Origin: Kudoa neothunni
Lineage: Eukaryota > Cnidaria
Assembly (NCBI GenBank): GCA_964304625.1
Contig: OZ199839.1
Coordinates: 7,564,001 to 7,628,000 of the forward strand
Length of the DNA stretch: 64,000 nt
Direction of reading: 5' to 3'
Made by a program: the position numbers and the translations under genes. Every line of letters begins with the position of its first letter. Position 1 is the first letter of the stretch. Shown one piece after another: positions 51,609-64,000 of this stretch. The notes under the pieces are model-generated. The model had not been told where the DNA came from. It did not search any database and saw only the letters and a list, made by a program, of their open reading frames with translations.

Positions 51609-53432
51609 GGTAATAGGGTAGGATATGGCAACTAAAAAACACCATTTTGCACTTAGCTTTTTTGCCGATTCTTTCATAATTATTTATATTAAAATAAAAG
51701 AATACCGAGAGGAAGTATTCAGCTAATTATGGTAACAACTAACTTTGGTACAAAATCCCGAATACAAACAACACCGTCGGCACACATTAACTTCTACATT
51801 TATTATACGCCTTAATGACAATTTATTGAATGAAATATTTAATTTAAATAACAAAATATAAAATATTTAAGCGAGTAGTTTATCAAATTTCTCGCGCGCT
51901 AGAGAAAATGAGTCCTTTGTGTTTTATTAACGATGGCGATTTTTTATTGATTAATAATCCCATTAAATTGTTTAATATACTCGTAGAAAAATAATATCTG
52001 CTTCCTCTTCATTTTAGATGTAACCACTGTTACAAATTCAATTGTTTTTCCGTCGCCAAAACGAATTTGGACGTCGAAAGGCCAATATCTAACATTAAAT
52101 CACATGATAGGAATGACGTGGATTATTCATTCAGTCATTATTTAAAAAGTAATTATTTTCTACCTAAATACTAGTCCTAGTATCGCAATTCGAAGATGTA
52201 AGACTAGGATATCTCCACGAAGTGGAACTTTCTTTTCAGGTTTGAATTTGGTCCATCCCTCCCCAAATATAACGGTGAATAAAATATATAAAATTATTTA
52301 CCATTGGATCATGGATAAAACTATTTTATCTGCCTCCTAAAATATTAATTTGGTAACAAAAACAGCGGGAGTATGGTTTAAAAAATAAGAAATATTTGCG
52401 CTTCTAATTTTCTTCTGCGAAAACCATCTGGTGGCAAGGGGTATGTCATTGAGATTTATGAGATGCTGCGTCGCAGGAAGCTCAGAAATAATCGAGTCCG
52501 ATATATAAAGGGAGATTTTTGGAAGACAACCCAAACCAAAGAATTTAATAAAGAATTAATGTTAAATTTTATATAATATAATGTTGAACCAACCGGTCAA
52601 ATAGTAAAACGCCTTAGACTTAAAAACATCATTATTTATAAATTTTCTCCAAAAATTAAGTACATTATAGCATATAGCATCAAAAGTTTGACATATAATC
52701 GTTTTTTTTATAAATATGAAAAGACTTAACAACAAATTAAAAGACCACATATATCTAAGAAATGAAGTGAAGAATAAAATATTTAATATTATATTACCAA
52801 ACTCCTACTTAAGTTGCTTATTTTATTTTGTTAAATTAACTTTCGTTAAGAGTGTTTCTTTAAAAATTAATTGTTAAATGATTTTTTTGAAAGATATCGA
52901 ATGCAAATAAGATCGAAGATTCATTGGATTGTCGCTATAAAAATTTCATCACAGAAGTTTTATGATAAAATGATTATAACTTTTTTTACAATTCAAATAA
53001 ATTAACCAACAAAATACGAAAAATACAAAAAATAATAATTTATTGTAATTTAATTTTAAAAAGTTCATCGTCGGTATACTAATTATGATAGAGAAGAAAA
53101 TTTATAATAGGATGTGTACGGTTTAATTAAACGTCTGAGTCGTATAATTATGGAACGACCCATCCCAAAAAACGTTATTAAGGCGTATAATAAATGTAGA
53201 AGTTAATGTGTGCACAACAAAGTATGTTTTCATTGGTTATTGGAAACTTAACGAAGATTTCACGCGTGCCGACGGTGTTGTATTCGGGATTTGCACCAAA
53301 ATTAGATGTTACTATAATTAGCTGAATACTTCCTCTCGGTATTCTTTTATTTTAATATAAATAATTATGAAAGAATCGGCAAAAAACGATGTGCAAGGAG
53401 TGTTTTTAGGTGCCACATCCTACCCTATTACC
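51609..53432. mobile_element. DNA transposon with long terminal inverted repeats, non-autonomous
   Basis: The 1824-bp element has arms 51609-51816 and 53177-53432 that are reverse complements of each other. The outer ends read GGTAATAGGGTAGG, and long perfect stretches occur around TTTGCCGATTCTTTC. The right arm has about 50-60 bp that the left lacks. It is flanked by AAAATGAT on both sides. The interior (51817-53176) has only short frames and no recognisable transposase, so it depends on an enzyme in trans. An 8-bp duplication fits Merlin, hAT or P-type elements; a Merlin transposase remnant lies 181 bp to the right, which makes Merlin attractive but unproven. Confidence 0.8.
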
Positions 53433-53440
53433 AAAATGAT
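53433..53440. repeat. 8-bp target-site duplication, right (AAAATGAT)
   Basis: Exact match to 51601-51608, immediately after the terminal GG of the inverted repeat. Confidence 0.8.
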
Positions 53441-53612
53441 AATCAGATGAAGAAAGATATCCCCAATAATTTGGATGTACTATTCAATTTCAAGTTGGCA
53501 TGACCCACAACCTCATAAATTAACAGCGGGAAAAATCATAAAATTATTTATTACTGGCGTCTAGACAATTCTATTTCTCCTTCTCTAAAATGATTAACGT
53601 GGACAAGAAAAG

Positions 53613-54304
53613 GTGGTCGACTTCTTTTATGAAACAGATGTTTGCTTTCTTGATTTCAATAAACGGGTCAAATTCGACACAGAAGGATCTTTGACCGAAA
53701 TAGACGAAACTCTTCTCCACGGAAAACAAAATAATCGTGGGTACTTTTTAAAAGAATATATTTCAAAGATATTTTCAAACAAGGAAACTATTAATCTAAC
53801 TGATTGTTGGTATGAATCAACACATTATATTTCATTATTAATCATATAATAATTGACGGAATGAATGGAAATCAATAAGGGCATTTAAACAAGGAAGCAT
53901 CCGATAATTATTCAACCATTATATATGAAGATCTCGCCCACATTCGTATATATATATATATTTAAATATCATGAAAGAAGAAAAAGATATAATAATCTTA
54001 TTGATGGACCATGGATATTTGGTTTTGCAATATATCAAGTCGATGACCAACATGAAATGTGGCTACAAATGTTCCATACTACGACGTAAACAAAGAAATT
54101 ATCAAAAATGGAGTCATTGTTAAGTCGCCATTTTTATTAATGAATGGTCGACATACAATAGTTTACCATCATTTGATTACGACAAAAATCCGAATTAATC
54201 ATTCTACAGAATATGTTCAACACAAAATCCATTCAAATACCATAGAAACATGCTGGAGAAGATTGAAAATCAAATTCTTAAGAATAAAAAGGAGTTGTCT
54301 TTGA
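53613..54304 (+). pseudogene. Merlin (ISXO2/IS1016-like) DDE transposase remnant
   Basis: Three ordered pieces of an ISXO2-type transposase domain are visible. 'TEIDETLLHGKQNNRG' contains the first catalytic Asp (codon 53703-53705) in the family's E-I-D-E context. 'DGPWIFGFAIYQVDD', from about 54000, matches the family's G-P-W-V-F-G segment. 'NHSTEYVQHKIHSNTIETCW', from about 54197, matches the C-terminal N-H-S...N-T-I-E...W segment with the catalytic Glu. The first piece closes at 53849, the second is in the same phase, and the third is in a different phase, so at least one stop and one frameshift are present. The N-terminal zinc-ribbon part was not found, nor were inverted repeats flanking this fragment. 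Merlin elements are known from animals and microsporidia. Confidence 0.72.
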
Positions 54305-57300
54305 AAATATTAGAAAAGTGTAATCTAAATAGACAATGCATTATTTTCTATGTATTAATTTACCTTAAATTCTGTTTCTTTTGTTCGTGTTCATGTATCT
54401 TCATTTCTATGGTTGCTATGGACTCACTTTTCGTTCGGCACGTGGACGCTTCTAATTATCGTTCGTGTTCGTGCCTGTCAAAAAATGGGACCATTCCTTT
54501 ATAAATGTTGAAGATGTTCAAAAGTCTCTTGATAATGAGGCATTTTTTTCATAGAATGATTACAGACTGAGATCTATAGAATGAGGTAACTCTTGGTAGA
54601 AATGCAGGACAGTGACCGCACTTGCGCATAACTTACCGAAGTTTAACGAATGCGAAATGAAAATAAGAACAAGATCTTTTTTAATTTCGTGCCAAAGCGT
54701 AAAGAATAAATTTTTATTTTGGCTTTGAAGCAAAAACACTGCGATATATTCTATTCATGAGAACTTTTTAGCTGTTCATTGTTGGCGTCAAACTCTTTTT
54801 AGACATAAACAAAGATTTCTTATATTTGAGTTGTGAACCTGATTATTTCATAAACTAATAGAGTTTTCATAATTTCTAAAAATTCTTCATATTACGATTT
54901 AACTGTTGAAACTCATAAAATTTATAACGTTATTGTAATTAAACGAGAAAGAATTAACTGTGGTACTTCTTCTTGGTGGCATAATATTCGGTAATCGCTT
55001 AATTCATTTAGATTAAGTGGGACAGGCGTTCTGCATTTTTACCAAACTTTCAGTCAATCGGTGCAAAACCTGCGATAGGAAAAATCACAATAGGTTTTAT
55101 TTAACTTTTTCCCCATTATAAGACCAGTTTTCTATAATTTTTTTATTTAATATGGAGAATTAACTCTTATTTTGGGAATAGTTTGAATATTTGTAGAAAA
55201 TAAAACTTCCTCTCCGCTATTTAGTTCATATAACAAAATTAATAAAATATTTTTTTTAACAGACAAAATAACGTTTGTATTGAAAGGAATACGATGTGGC
55301 ACATGTAACTTGATTATTATGTTTATCTTTTCATTAAAAATGAAAACGAAATGACAATAAATCTCAGAATAGACGTTTTTAATGATTATTTTATATTTTT
55401 AAGTTTCATTATGACAGAGATTATTTGCATGGTGCATTTTAATAGTCAATGGCATGCACATTGAAAATATTTAATCCCGGGTACTTTTACTCGCTAAATT
55501 GTAAGAAAATTGAATTTATTGAATCCTGTTATATTCAATTACTGTTGGCCTATCACATCTCTTTTAGGGGTCAGAAATAATTTAAAAAAGTCAAAACTAG
55601 GGACATCGGAATAATATTTACCACGCAAATAATCATTTATTATTATTAAATAAATTACATAGTTAAAGCTATCTTGTTATATAATTCAGAATATTTAGAT
55701 TTCGGGCATGTTATTAGGTCTTCTATTAAAAATTAACTTAAGAAAACCATAAGGTCTTATTTTTTGGGTAAATCTTAGAATCGGTGAAACACAGTTTTGC
55801 ATTAAAAGCAATAAGGCTTTTTGTTATAAAGCTAATCAAGAAAAATTATAGCCTTAATGTCATAATAAAATTAATCTTCAACAAGAGAGACAACTTTGAA
55901 TGGAAAACTTTTTTGTGTCACCCTCGCTATTGTCAACTTGAAAGTTTACGACCAGCTAAAATTCAGCATTATAATTACAATTTTTTGGCAGATATTATTT
56001 CTCCCTGCACAATTACGGAGTGTTAGTTATCCATAGAAATAACAAACTTTGAGTTTGACCTGGGGAAAAACTCGTTTGTACGTAATATCAAAAAATTTGT
56101 TTAAACAAATTATTTTAGATTAACATAATAGAATGTATATAATAATGGATCAGATTATTAAAATTGCATGTATATATAATATTCCAAAAACAACTGATAT
56201 ATGGAGTAAAAATGATAAACATCATTCTTTTATTGATAGATCTGTGAATAACATTGTTTAGACTAAAAAGTTTTTTAGAACGAAATTATACAATTCCCAT
56301 AGATGTATTCATCTGTGAGTATAAATAAAATTTGCATTGAGTTTTGTAATAAATTCTCACTGAATAAATACAACCTCAGAATCGTTTATGACGCTGCAGC
56401 AAATAAGCTATCAGATTAAACGTGTTTAATGTAACCATATGCGCAGGCCATCGACATAACACAACGTATCCTGATGTGAAGCGTGAATTGTGAAATATGC
56501 GTGGATGAATAAATTGTTTAAAATAATGCTTTCGCCTGTGCAATTGTCTAAGTTTTAGATCCATTTAGTCATAACAATTAAAAGTCTTAATTAGTTACAA
56601 TGAATAATTTTTGGGATTTACATAAAATTCATATATTTGAGAAATTAATTTCTGATTGAATTACATGGAATAAGGTAAAATTTAATAATAATAAAATGAG
56701 AAAAACTGCAAAACGTTATACACCTTCCTAAAAGTTACCAGCCACTACAGTATGAGTATTTTATTAATAAATTTCGTTGTACTCATTCAAAACAACAAGA
56801 ATATAAAATATTCTTAAAGTTACATTACATACTATTGCGAACTGCTCAGCTTCGCACGGAATTGGGAAAATTTCATTATTGGAGAATATGGTCAAAAATA
56901 AAGAAAAATAAGATTTGAGTAGCCCAGAGGAGAAATTAAATAAATCTTTTTTTATATATTGTACTTTCAACGACTGTGATAGGCATAATAAAAATTTAGA
57001 TCATTTTGGAGAGATTCTAAAAATAGAAAAAACTGTTTAACCCGATGATAAATGGCGATGATTAATTTTAATCGTTCAAATTAATATCTTTATCAGACAC
57101 ATTTTTATACATTCTTTCCTCAAAATTGTTGTATAGCCCCTTAATATAACAAAAAATTTAAAATAATTAGATAAAGTATATTTCAATTTATACATTAAAT
57201 CATACTTCTTAAAATTAAGTCTAACGGTTTCTACAACGAAATTTGGGGACCTAGTTTCAGTATGTAAGGATTGAAGCCACTTGATTTCAACATACGCTTC

Positions 57301-60300
57301 CAATTCTTCATTAATTTAGAAAATTTTCCTATTTTTGCTGTATTAAAGGCCATCTATAGAACTTTTGGAATGTATTTATCAAGCCAAATATATTAAAAAT
57401 TCCAAAAATAAGGAGTGTGTTTAAGCATACATTCCAATTGGACACATCTACTTTAGACGTACAGATAGATAAACAATACAAGATGTATCTTGAAATTTTG
57501 AATTTAAAGCTTAAGTTCGAACCACTAAAAACGTTCAACATAACTTATAGAAATTCGGTATGCATAGGTGTCGTCATAAGTAAACAAATATAATCCTACT
57601 AGCGCAAAAATCCCACTTCGCGAAGGCTTCCTTGCCCAGCTAAATAGGCTAACACCTGGCGCAGACTAAAGCCTTTCTGATTTTTAAGTAAATAGCGCTA
57701 ATGCCAAGTTTTGCCCAATACAGTGTGATGGAAAATTTAAACTTTTAATTTTATTTTTCTATTTTAATTTATGCATCTTAAAGCATGTCATTATTTTTGC
57801 AATGTGATGATTTAGATAAACGAAATTATGCGTACACTTTCCATTAAAATATAAAAAAATGTATGGGGAGGAATTAATGAGTAATTTTAAATTTATTTTA
57901 CAAATTATTGACCGGAAATATTATGACCTTAATTTTATGAGAAATGTAAATAGCGATTCAAGTTCAATTATTTAGGAAACAAAATCATTAGGTAAAATTA
58001 ATAGGACTTCCAGTTCTTTTCAAAATTTTGCGATAAAAATTAATCCTTCTAGTTACAAAATTTATTATTAGTCTACAAACGATAAAAAATTAAGATCAAC
58101 CTAAGATGCCTCCGAAATATAAATATTAATTGTTATTCCTTTTTAACAATTTTATAATGATGCCAATGATGTTTTGAAAAGCTGTGAGCGGTAACTTATG
58201 TATTCGTTATTATAACAAGATTTCCCGATTTATAAATAAATCCAACCTTGCTTTTTATCAAGAATACTTACTGTTTCAATAATACCAAAAATTTAATTAC
58301 CAAAATACGATTTAGTCATAAATGTATAGGTGTTTTTGGTTTGAAAAATTACAGTAATACTTAAACATCAACTAGTTTTCTTGAAGGAATGCACCTCTTT
58401 AAAAATTAACGTGCTGTTTGATCGCCCTAAACAAATTTCTTCGTATTGAACTATTTTCAAAATAACGAAAACTTTGTGAAAATATCGGTTAGATCGAATA
58501 GATCAATAATTTCTTATTAACTTATATGGCACGTATTGAAACGGGACTGTATTGTGTGAAAAAGTAATCGTGAATATAAATTCTTAAATTAGGTATAGAA
58601 TGCGGTGTCGCGTATTTTTATGCAGCTTTTATATCATAATGAATTAATGCGAGCCTAAAGAAAAAAGTATATTGATTTGAATATTAATCTTAAGGTCTAG
58701 GGGTAAGGAATAATTAGGTTACTAAGAACTTAAACATTATTTAAAAAATTGTCTCATCAAATATAGAAGCTTATCGAATTAATTATGTCAGCTGCTTTGC
58801 AAGCAAGTTTAGTAAAACCAAAAAATGAGTCAATACTTATCGAAAGACGAATATAGTTTCAATCTCAATCGATATTTTTGATAAAAAGAAATGTTCACAA
58901 CTCAAGAATTCCAATGGAGCATAATTTTCATTTAATTTACAACAAAAATTTTAATATTTAAAAGCTCTACATACATTTCATATCGTTTTTAGGATACATA
59001 TAGACTCAAATTATTCCAACGTGGCAACAACTTATTAACTCAAATTATGTGTTTTATTTAAAATGATCATAATCTATTTTTATTAACTATATCCATAACG
59101 CTCGAAAAGAGAAAACACACCAAATAACTTGTTTACACTTCAAATTTTAAGGGAAATGAGACGTTATTTTTATTTGTCTTAAAAGTACTCCGAACAGGCA
59201 TATGTAAAATTTTTAGAACATTCTATACCATATTAAGAGAATCTTTTTCTATATAGTGAGTAAAAGTTCATTTTATTTGGCTATCAATCGGAAGTAAACA
59301 AATATTAATATTATGTAGGTGCTTTTTAATCTGCTATCTGAAGACAACCAGAAAATTCCTTATTTCGGACTGTGTTATTGACTATATTTATACTTCTAAG
59401 TAAATGATCGATAATAATAATAATATAGACAAGGACAGCACAATTTCCTACATTATTTTTGAACTTATGTCTATGTAATAACAAATAAAAGAATGTTTAA
59501 ATTATCGTTAACTATTATATGACACATAAATATATATTTATAAGGAAAAAATTTTTGCCGCATGTAAGTTCTTAGGGGAACACACGGACAACTCAGCTTT
59601 GTATATGTAGTAGATGAAACAATATAAATTTTGGGCAATACTTCAAAGTAAATAATAAAAATTTATCATTTAATTAAAATAGCTAATATTAAAATATCGA
59701 CGAAAATTTTTCGAAATCACGCATTTATTTTATGAAATAAATAAATTTTTCTAAGTTGATTTTTTCATTTAATTATATTACCGCCCAAGTTATTAAAAGA
59801 CTACGAAATTTTATTAGACTTTAATTAAAAAAATTGTCAATATCTGACCTTAAAATATAATCAATTAACATTCATGCATTAAATATTTAGCCATCATTTT
59901 TTGGAATAATTAAAAAAATAACAGATTTCAAAATAATAAAGCGAAATTTATCAACTCAGAGAGAATAAAGTTATTGAAAGCAATCCATCAGTTCTATTGA
60001 CGTCGGAAATATGTTCTTCTTATGTAACATATTAGAGAGAAATTTATAGTAGAGGTGACAAAAATGAGTGTGGATGTCAGAATAAGCAAAATGGAAAAAA
60101 CAAGGATGATCCATTTGTTATTCTTTGATTGGTGATACTTTATTGAAAGACGATTCATTTTATTTAATTTTGGTTGAGGAGATATTCTAATGAACAATTA
60201 AATTCAAAACTGACTAAAATAAAATTAACATTTTTGGTGATTCTTTGTATTCATTTAAACTGAAATCAGTGATACGACCTATTCTCGGGTCATTGAAGAC

Positions 60301-60355
60301 AGATGGTTGATAAAAATTGTAACTTTCCTTTCTAAATAACTTTTAAGTTGCTCCA
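54305..60355. other. long AT-rich region, no supportable gene
   Basis: Scattered frames of 60-80 codons occur (for example 55784-56026 on the plus strand; 56376-56564, 57076-57303 and 57329-57541 on the minus strand). None shows a recognisable family, frame-preserving splice junctions or a composition clearly different from background. Exons could be hidden here, since exons in this genome can be short. Confidence 0.45.
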
Positions 60356-62099
60356 TTATACGGCAGTAGCAATATACTGGAATGCAGCTTCAACAATTAT
60401 TGAATTAGAGTTGAGAGGTTTAAAAGTTTTAAAGAAGGTAGATAAAATAATAGTCGTAATGCAAGTGTAATAGTCGGCATCAGTTATCTAATTTTGAAAT
60501 TATGTTGAATTATCAAGAAAATATAACTACGTATTGTCCGTGGATTTCATCCTTCATATAACACACTTGAAGTGATTTTTCACTCACAATTTTTTCAAGG
60601 TCAGATAGTGGCAAATTTACAAAACGAAAAATGTTATTGTACACCTTGATAAAATTTAACAAATATGGGGTTTCTCATGACTAACTAATTTATACCTTTA
60701 TCTCATTGATATCGGAATGCGTGAAAAAATTTTTCATATTTTCAAAAGTACATTTGTCCTGTTTTATACATAGTTTATCGTCGTAGAAAACAGACTTGAT
60801 TCTTTCTACGCAGATTCTCATATCGAAGGATCCAATAAGTTGAATATTGACGCGGTGAATTTCCTTTAAAGGACAATGCGATCCAAGTTTAATATCACTT
60901 AAACTGATTTTAGTTGTTGATGGTAAACAATGATGTTCAATGTTTGTTGTTTGTTGATTTAATTTATTCTAAATAATATTTTTACGGTCGTTTTGTATCA
61001 GTGATATCATATCAATTGACAAGTTAAGCAATTTACTTCTAGTTTATCACGTATGATATAGTAAAAAAGGCATTTTGGGCTAAGGAGGTAGAGTTTGTTT
61101 GCAAATATGTAGTAGCTTTCTCCCAAAGCATTGTATTCGGATATAAAATAGGGATGGTATTTGTGAGGTTGGTTGGTTATAAAGCTGATAGCCAAAAAGT
61201 CCATTGTGAGGTCAACAATCAGTGATTGATCAACTTCCTAGTTGGTACAGCAAATTGAACACTATATGTGTCACATTCAATAATAGAGACCTTGGTTATC
61301 ATTTTGAAAATATAATCAAACATATGGAATAATCCACTCTTGTGTGAGTTTATCAATAATTGTTCACCTTTCGTTTTTAGTTGGAGTTTCTTTTCGTACC
61401 CTGTTAATAATTCTCGATCTTCCTCCAGGCTTTTCAAACTCTGATCTTCACTTTCCCTTTGGAAATAGATAAACACATGTGATTAGCATAAATTTACTCG
61501 GCATCAAAGAAGGGTTCATATAGCACTTGAAAATGAAGATTCGATGAATCGTCAACGAAATAGTGATCAATCATTTGATCGATACAGAATCGTATTTCTG
61601 CTAAACATAATAAAAAATATAAATATTTTTATGAGTATTTTAAATATTAAAATTAATTCATATAAATCAAAAAGTTACATTGAGATGTTCAAATAATTAA
61701 AGGAATAATGTAAACAATTTTCTTATACCTATGATAATTAAAATAAATTATTATTATTATTGCATAAATTAAATTTTTTAACTATAATAACAAATAATTT
61801 TATTACAGCTGCATGAAAATAATTGTTGTTCGATGTATAATAATGATTCCTTTTCTCCAGATAACACACTACCTTCGTACCTTATAATAGAAGAATGTTC
61901 GTTTCTTCTAACTACTATTATTCCATGCTAATATTGTGTGCATCAAAAACAAATATATAAACCAGATTACAAATTTTTCTTCTGTAAACTTGCATGCAGC
62001 GTTGTTTGTCTTCGTTTGAGAAAATATTGTCAAGCATACAGACGCAAAAGTTAACAACATACTCTTGTACAGACTTCGGAGATGGTGAGTTCTTATGAT
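60356..62099 (-). CDS. host gene of unknown function, seven exons, 5' end not found
   Basis: Seven minus-strand exons join without breaking the frame: 62099-61971, 61600-61498, 61456-61291, 61237-61037, 60968-60696, 60644-60531, and 60487-60356 (stop). The introns are about 370, 41, 53, 68, 51 and 43 nt, with GT...AG ends; the third uses a weaker GTCTCT donor. The product is at least 371 aa. It starts within '...SPSPKSVQEYVVNFCVCMLDN' and has a charged helical or coiled-coil stretch 'SEDQSLKSLEEDRELLTGYE' in exon 3. It continues with 'LGSHCPLKEIHRVNIQLIG' in exon 5 and ends '...SIIVEAAFQYIATAV'. No signal peptide, membrane segment or catalytic motif is evident. I do not recognise the family. 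The first exons, with the start codon, should lie upstream, beyond 62100. Confidence 0.7.
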
Positions 62100-64000
62100 C
62101 TATGATTAGAGCTGTCTAGTAACAATTAATCGACAAAACAGATTCAGTTGATAAAATTCGTTGTCTCCTGGAAATTAAGAATATATAAAAAAAATTTATA
62201 TCCCATGTAAAATTAAACTTCGAATACATTAATTCAAATACAAAATTTTCTTTAAACGTTGATTATAATAACTATAATTCTACTGTTAAAACCCTGGTCT
62301 TAATGATTAAACTGTTATCACTATAATTTTAATAGCTATTAATTTAATCACTATTATGTTAATTACTATGATTTTAATTATTATTACTTTAAAATTCAAA
62401 TAAATATGATTTATTTTGCAATAAATTATTATTATTATTATGACAAGTTATTGCGTGAACTACATTTTAGATAGTAGAAACTGTTATTTATTCCAAATTG
62501 ATCTATTTTTGTAATATGTTTACCACATTAATAGATTAAAAACAAGTTTAAGGACTTGTGAAGACGGTTATTGTTAAGGTTAAATAGCGCTGAGTTCGAT
62601 ATTATATGGATTTCTTTATGAAACATTTGACTTTCTACAGTCAACATCAAATTTTAGGAACACTCTATATCTAATAGAAATTGTAGATTTTTAGCGTCTT
62701 ATTAATCTATACTTAATCTTAAGACTCTATTTTGTTTACAACATTAAACCCTGTAACTTAGGAGTTTTTGTGTTTGATTGCCCGAACGTTGAATTTTAAT
62801 GATTCAAAAACTAAAATAAAAAATTTAGTAAAATATTTTATTTCATAAAGAATGAAATAAAGTTCTCGTTGTTTCTTCGTTTTGATCTAGTTTATTATTA
62901 ACTCATGTAGAGTCCAGGCGTGACATTTACCGATATCAATCATTTAATGATTTGAGTTTTTAACCTTTTGCCCATTTTTATTTATTAATGTTATTGTTAT
63001 TAATGGGAAATGTGAATAAATTAATAATAAAATTAAGGAAATAATAAACCTTTTAGGGACTAAATAAGAAATTTTCCGCTGTATTTTATTTGATAAATTT
63101 ATTAAGTGAATAAAGTAAAATTACAACAGACGGCTTTAGAGTATTTTTTCCTGATTATCGTCTATCGTCTACGCATATGAACATTACAATTCCTTTTTGT
63201 GTTGCTCCTTCTTGATAAATCTATTTTACGTAGCCAAAAACTAAACGCCACTATAATTGTTTAAATTTTCTTGGAAGCCGAGAAACTACAAATTTTTAAT
63301 TTTCCGAAAAAACGATTCATTATATCTTTAAAAAAAATAAAATTATCCTTAATTTTTAATAGTTGTCACATCTATTAATGAATAAACAGAGAAATAATAT
63401 TATTAATTATTTGGGAGGACTATATTAGTTTTTGTTAGTTGTTAAAATATTTTTTAAGGTTATGAGGGGATTTTTTGGTCCGTGATATTTTTCCATTTAC
63501 CTGAGCTATTTTGTTAAAAGTTTTCAAAACTTTATGTTTGAAATGAGAAATCATTCTGTTTACTAGAGAAGATTTTATATGAACTAATCCTAACATTCTA
63601 TATAGCACAATATATTATAAACTCGAACATTATAGCAGAGTTTATCCTTTAGTCTAGATATTTTGTATAATTTTTATCAAATTTTTTAAGGGAATATACA
63701 TTTGAATTTATCATTATTTTAGATATAGAGAAGTTTTCTTGATATTACTATGTTTAAAAATTTAATAACCAACAATACATAACTTAGCATATGTGCCTCA
63801 TATATGTGTGACGTTATTGTCCCACATAACCAGATTACAGACGGGCCATAATTTTATGCTGTATATTTTACCTTTATTTTTATGTTACTTAATATGGCAT
63901 CACAGCATGAGAGTTTACATACCTACATTAGATACAAATTATTCAATAGCTTATCAAGGTTGTTTCGCTTGCTTATAGAATCTCTTTTGCCTTTAATGTT
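62100..64000. other. AT-rich region upstream of the seven-exon gene
   Basis: It probably contains the promoter and first exon(s) of the minus-strand gene ending at 60356, but no exon could be assigned with confidence. Nothing else is seen. Confidence 0.45.

Noticed and set aside
57329-57541. Minus-strand frames around 57.2-57.5 kb as a membrane protein gene
   Set aside because: The hydrophobic composition follows from A+T richness. No frame-preserving splice sites or family motif were found.
59994-60197. Short frame with a membrane-like segment just downstream of the seven-exon gene
   Set aside because: It lies beyond the stop of that gene, has no splice link to it, and its composition is what random AT-rich DNA gives.
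61219-61290. Direct read-through of exon 3 to the stop at 61219 as the end of a short gene
   Set aside because: A 53-nt GT...AG intron from 61290 to 61238 restores a long downstream frame, and four further junctions then keep phase, which fits better.
1-64000. CRISPR arrays, rRNA genes, bacterial operons or retroviral/LTR elements
   Set aside because: None of their hallmarks (regular short repeats, rRNA cores, Shine-Dalgarno-spaced gene clusters, long terminal direct repeats) was seen.

Overview
This is a window from an AT-rich eukaryotic nuclear genome. The evidence is spliceosomal introns, a Pol III tRNA gene with internal promoter boxes, and LINE and DNA-transposon families. The organism cannot be named from the sequence. 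The genetic code reads as standard. A host gene near the right end has introns of only about 41-68 nt (one longer), so splicing in this genome tolerates very short introns.

The centre (about 4.4-50.7 kb) is a head-to-tail array of ten copies of one family of non-LTR retrotransposon (LINE with a restriction-like endonuclease, R2/R4/NeSL-type order: N-terminal region, reverse transcriptase, CX2CX8HX4C zinc knuckle, PD-X14-D endonuclease). It sits directly behind one complete tRNA-Gln(TTG) gene at 4381-4453. At eight junctions a 36-bp tRNA 3' half (anticodon loop to discriminator base) lies immediately upstream of an element; only copy 9 lacks one. Elements therefore join the tRNA just after the TTG anticodon, and the duplicated 3' half keeps the leftmost tRNA complete. 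Copies 1, 2 and 5 are identical as read and intact (1748 aa). Copy 4 is the same type but is broken by an assembly gap. Copies 3 (1767 aa) and 6 (1774 aa) are diverged but intact. Copy 7 has two lesions. Copies 8 and 9 are heavily decayed mosaics. Copy 10 is a 3'-truncated relic. Decay rises with distance from the tRNA, as expected if each new insertion lands in the intact tRNA at the left edge.

Unusual properties of the family: a conserved 34-nt intron-like segment (GT...CTAAC/TTAAT...AG) just before the start codon; T-runs immediately after the tRNA half that can end Pol III transcription; a tRNA acceptor-strand variant that travels with the 5' leader type of the element downstream; a long N-terminal region without a recognisable zinc finger or Myb domain; and a hairpin at the end of the ORF whose loop is inverted in one copy.

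Left flank (1-4380): AT-rich, with one candidate terminal exon on the minus strand (1415-1729). Right flank (50.7-64 kb): a 1.82-kb terminal-inverted-repeat element with an 8-bp target duplication (51609-53432), a frameshifted Merlin/ISXO2-type transposase remnant (53613-54304), long AT-rich stretches with no supportable gene, and a seven-exon minus-strand host gene of unrecognised function (60356-62099).
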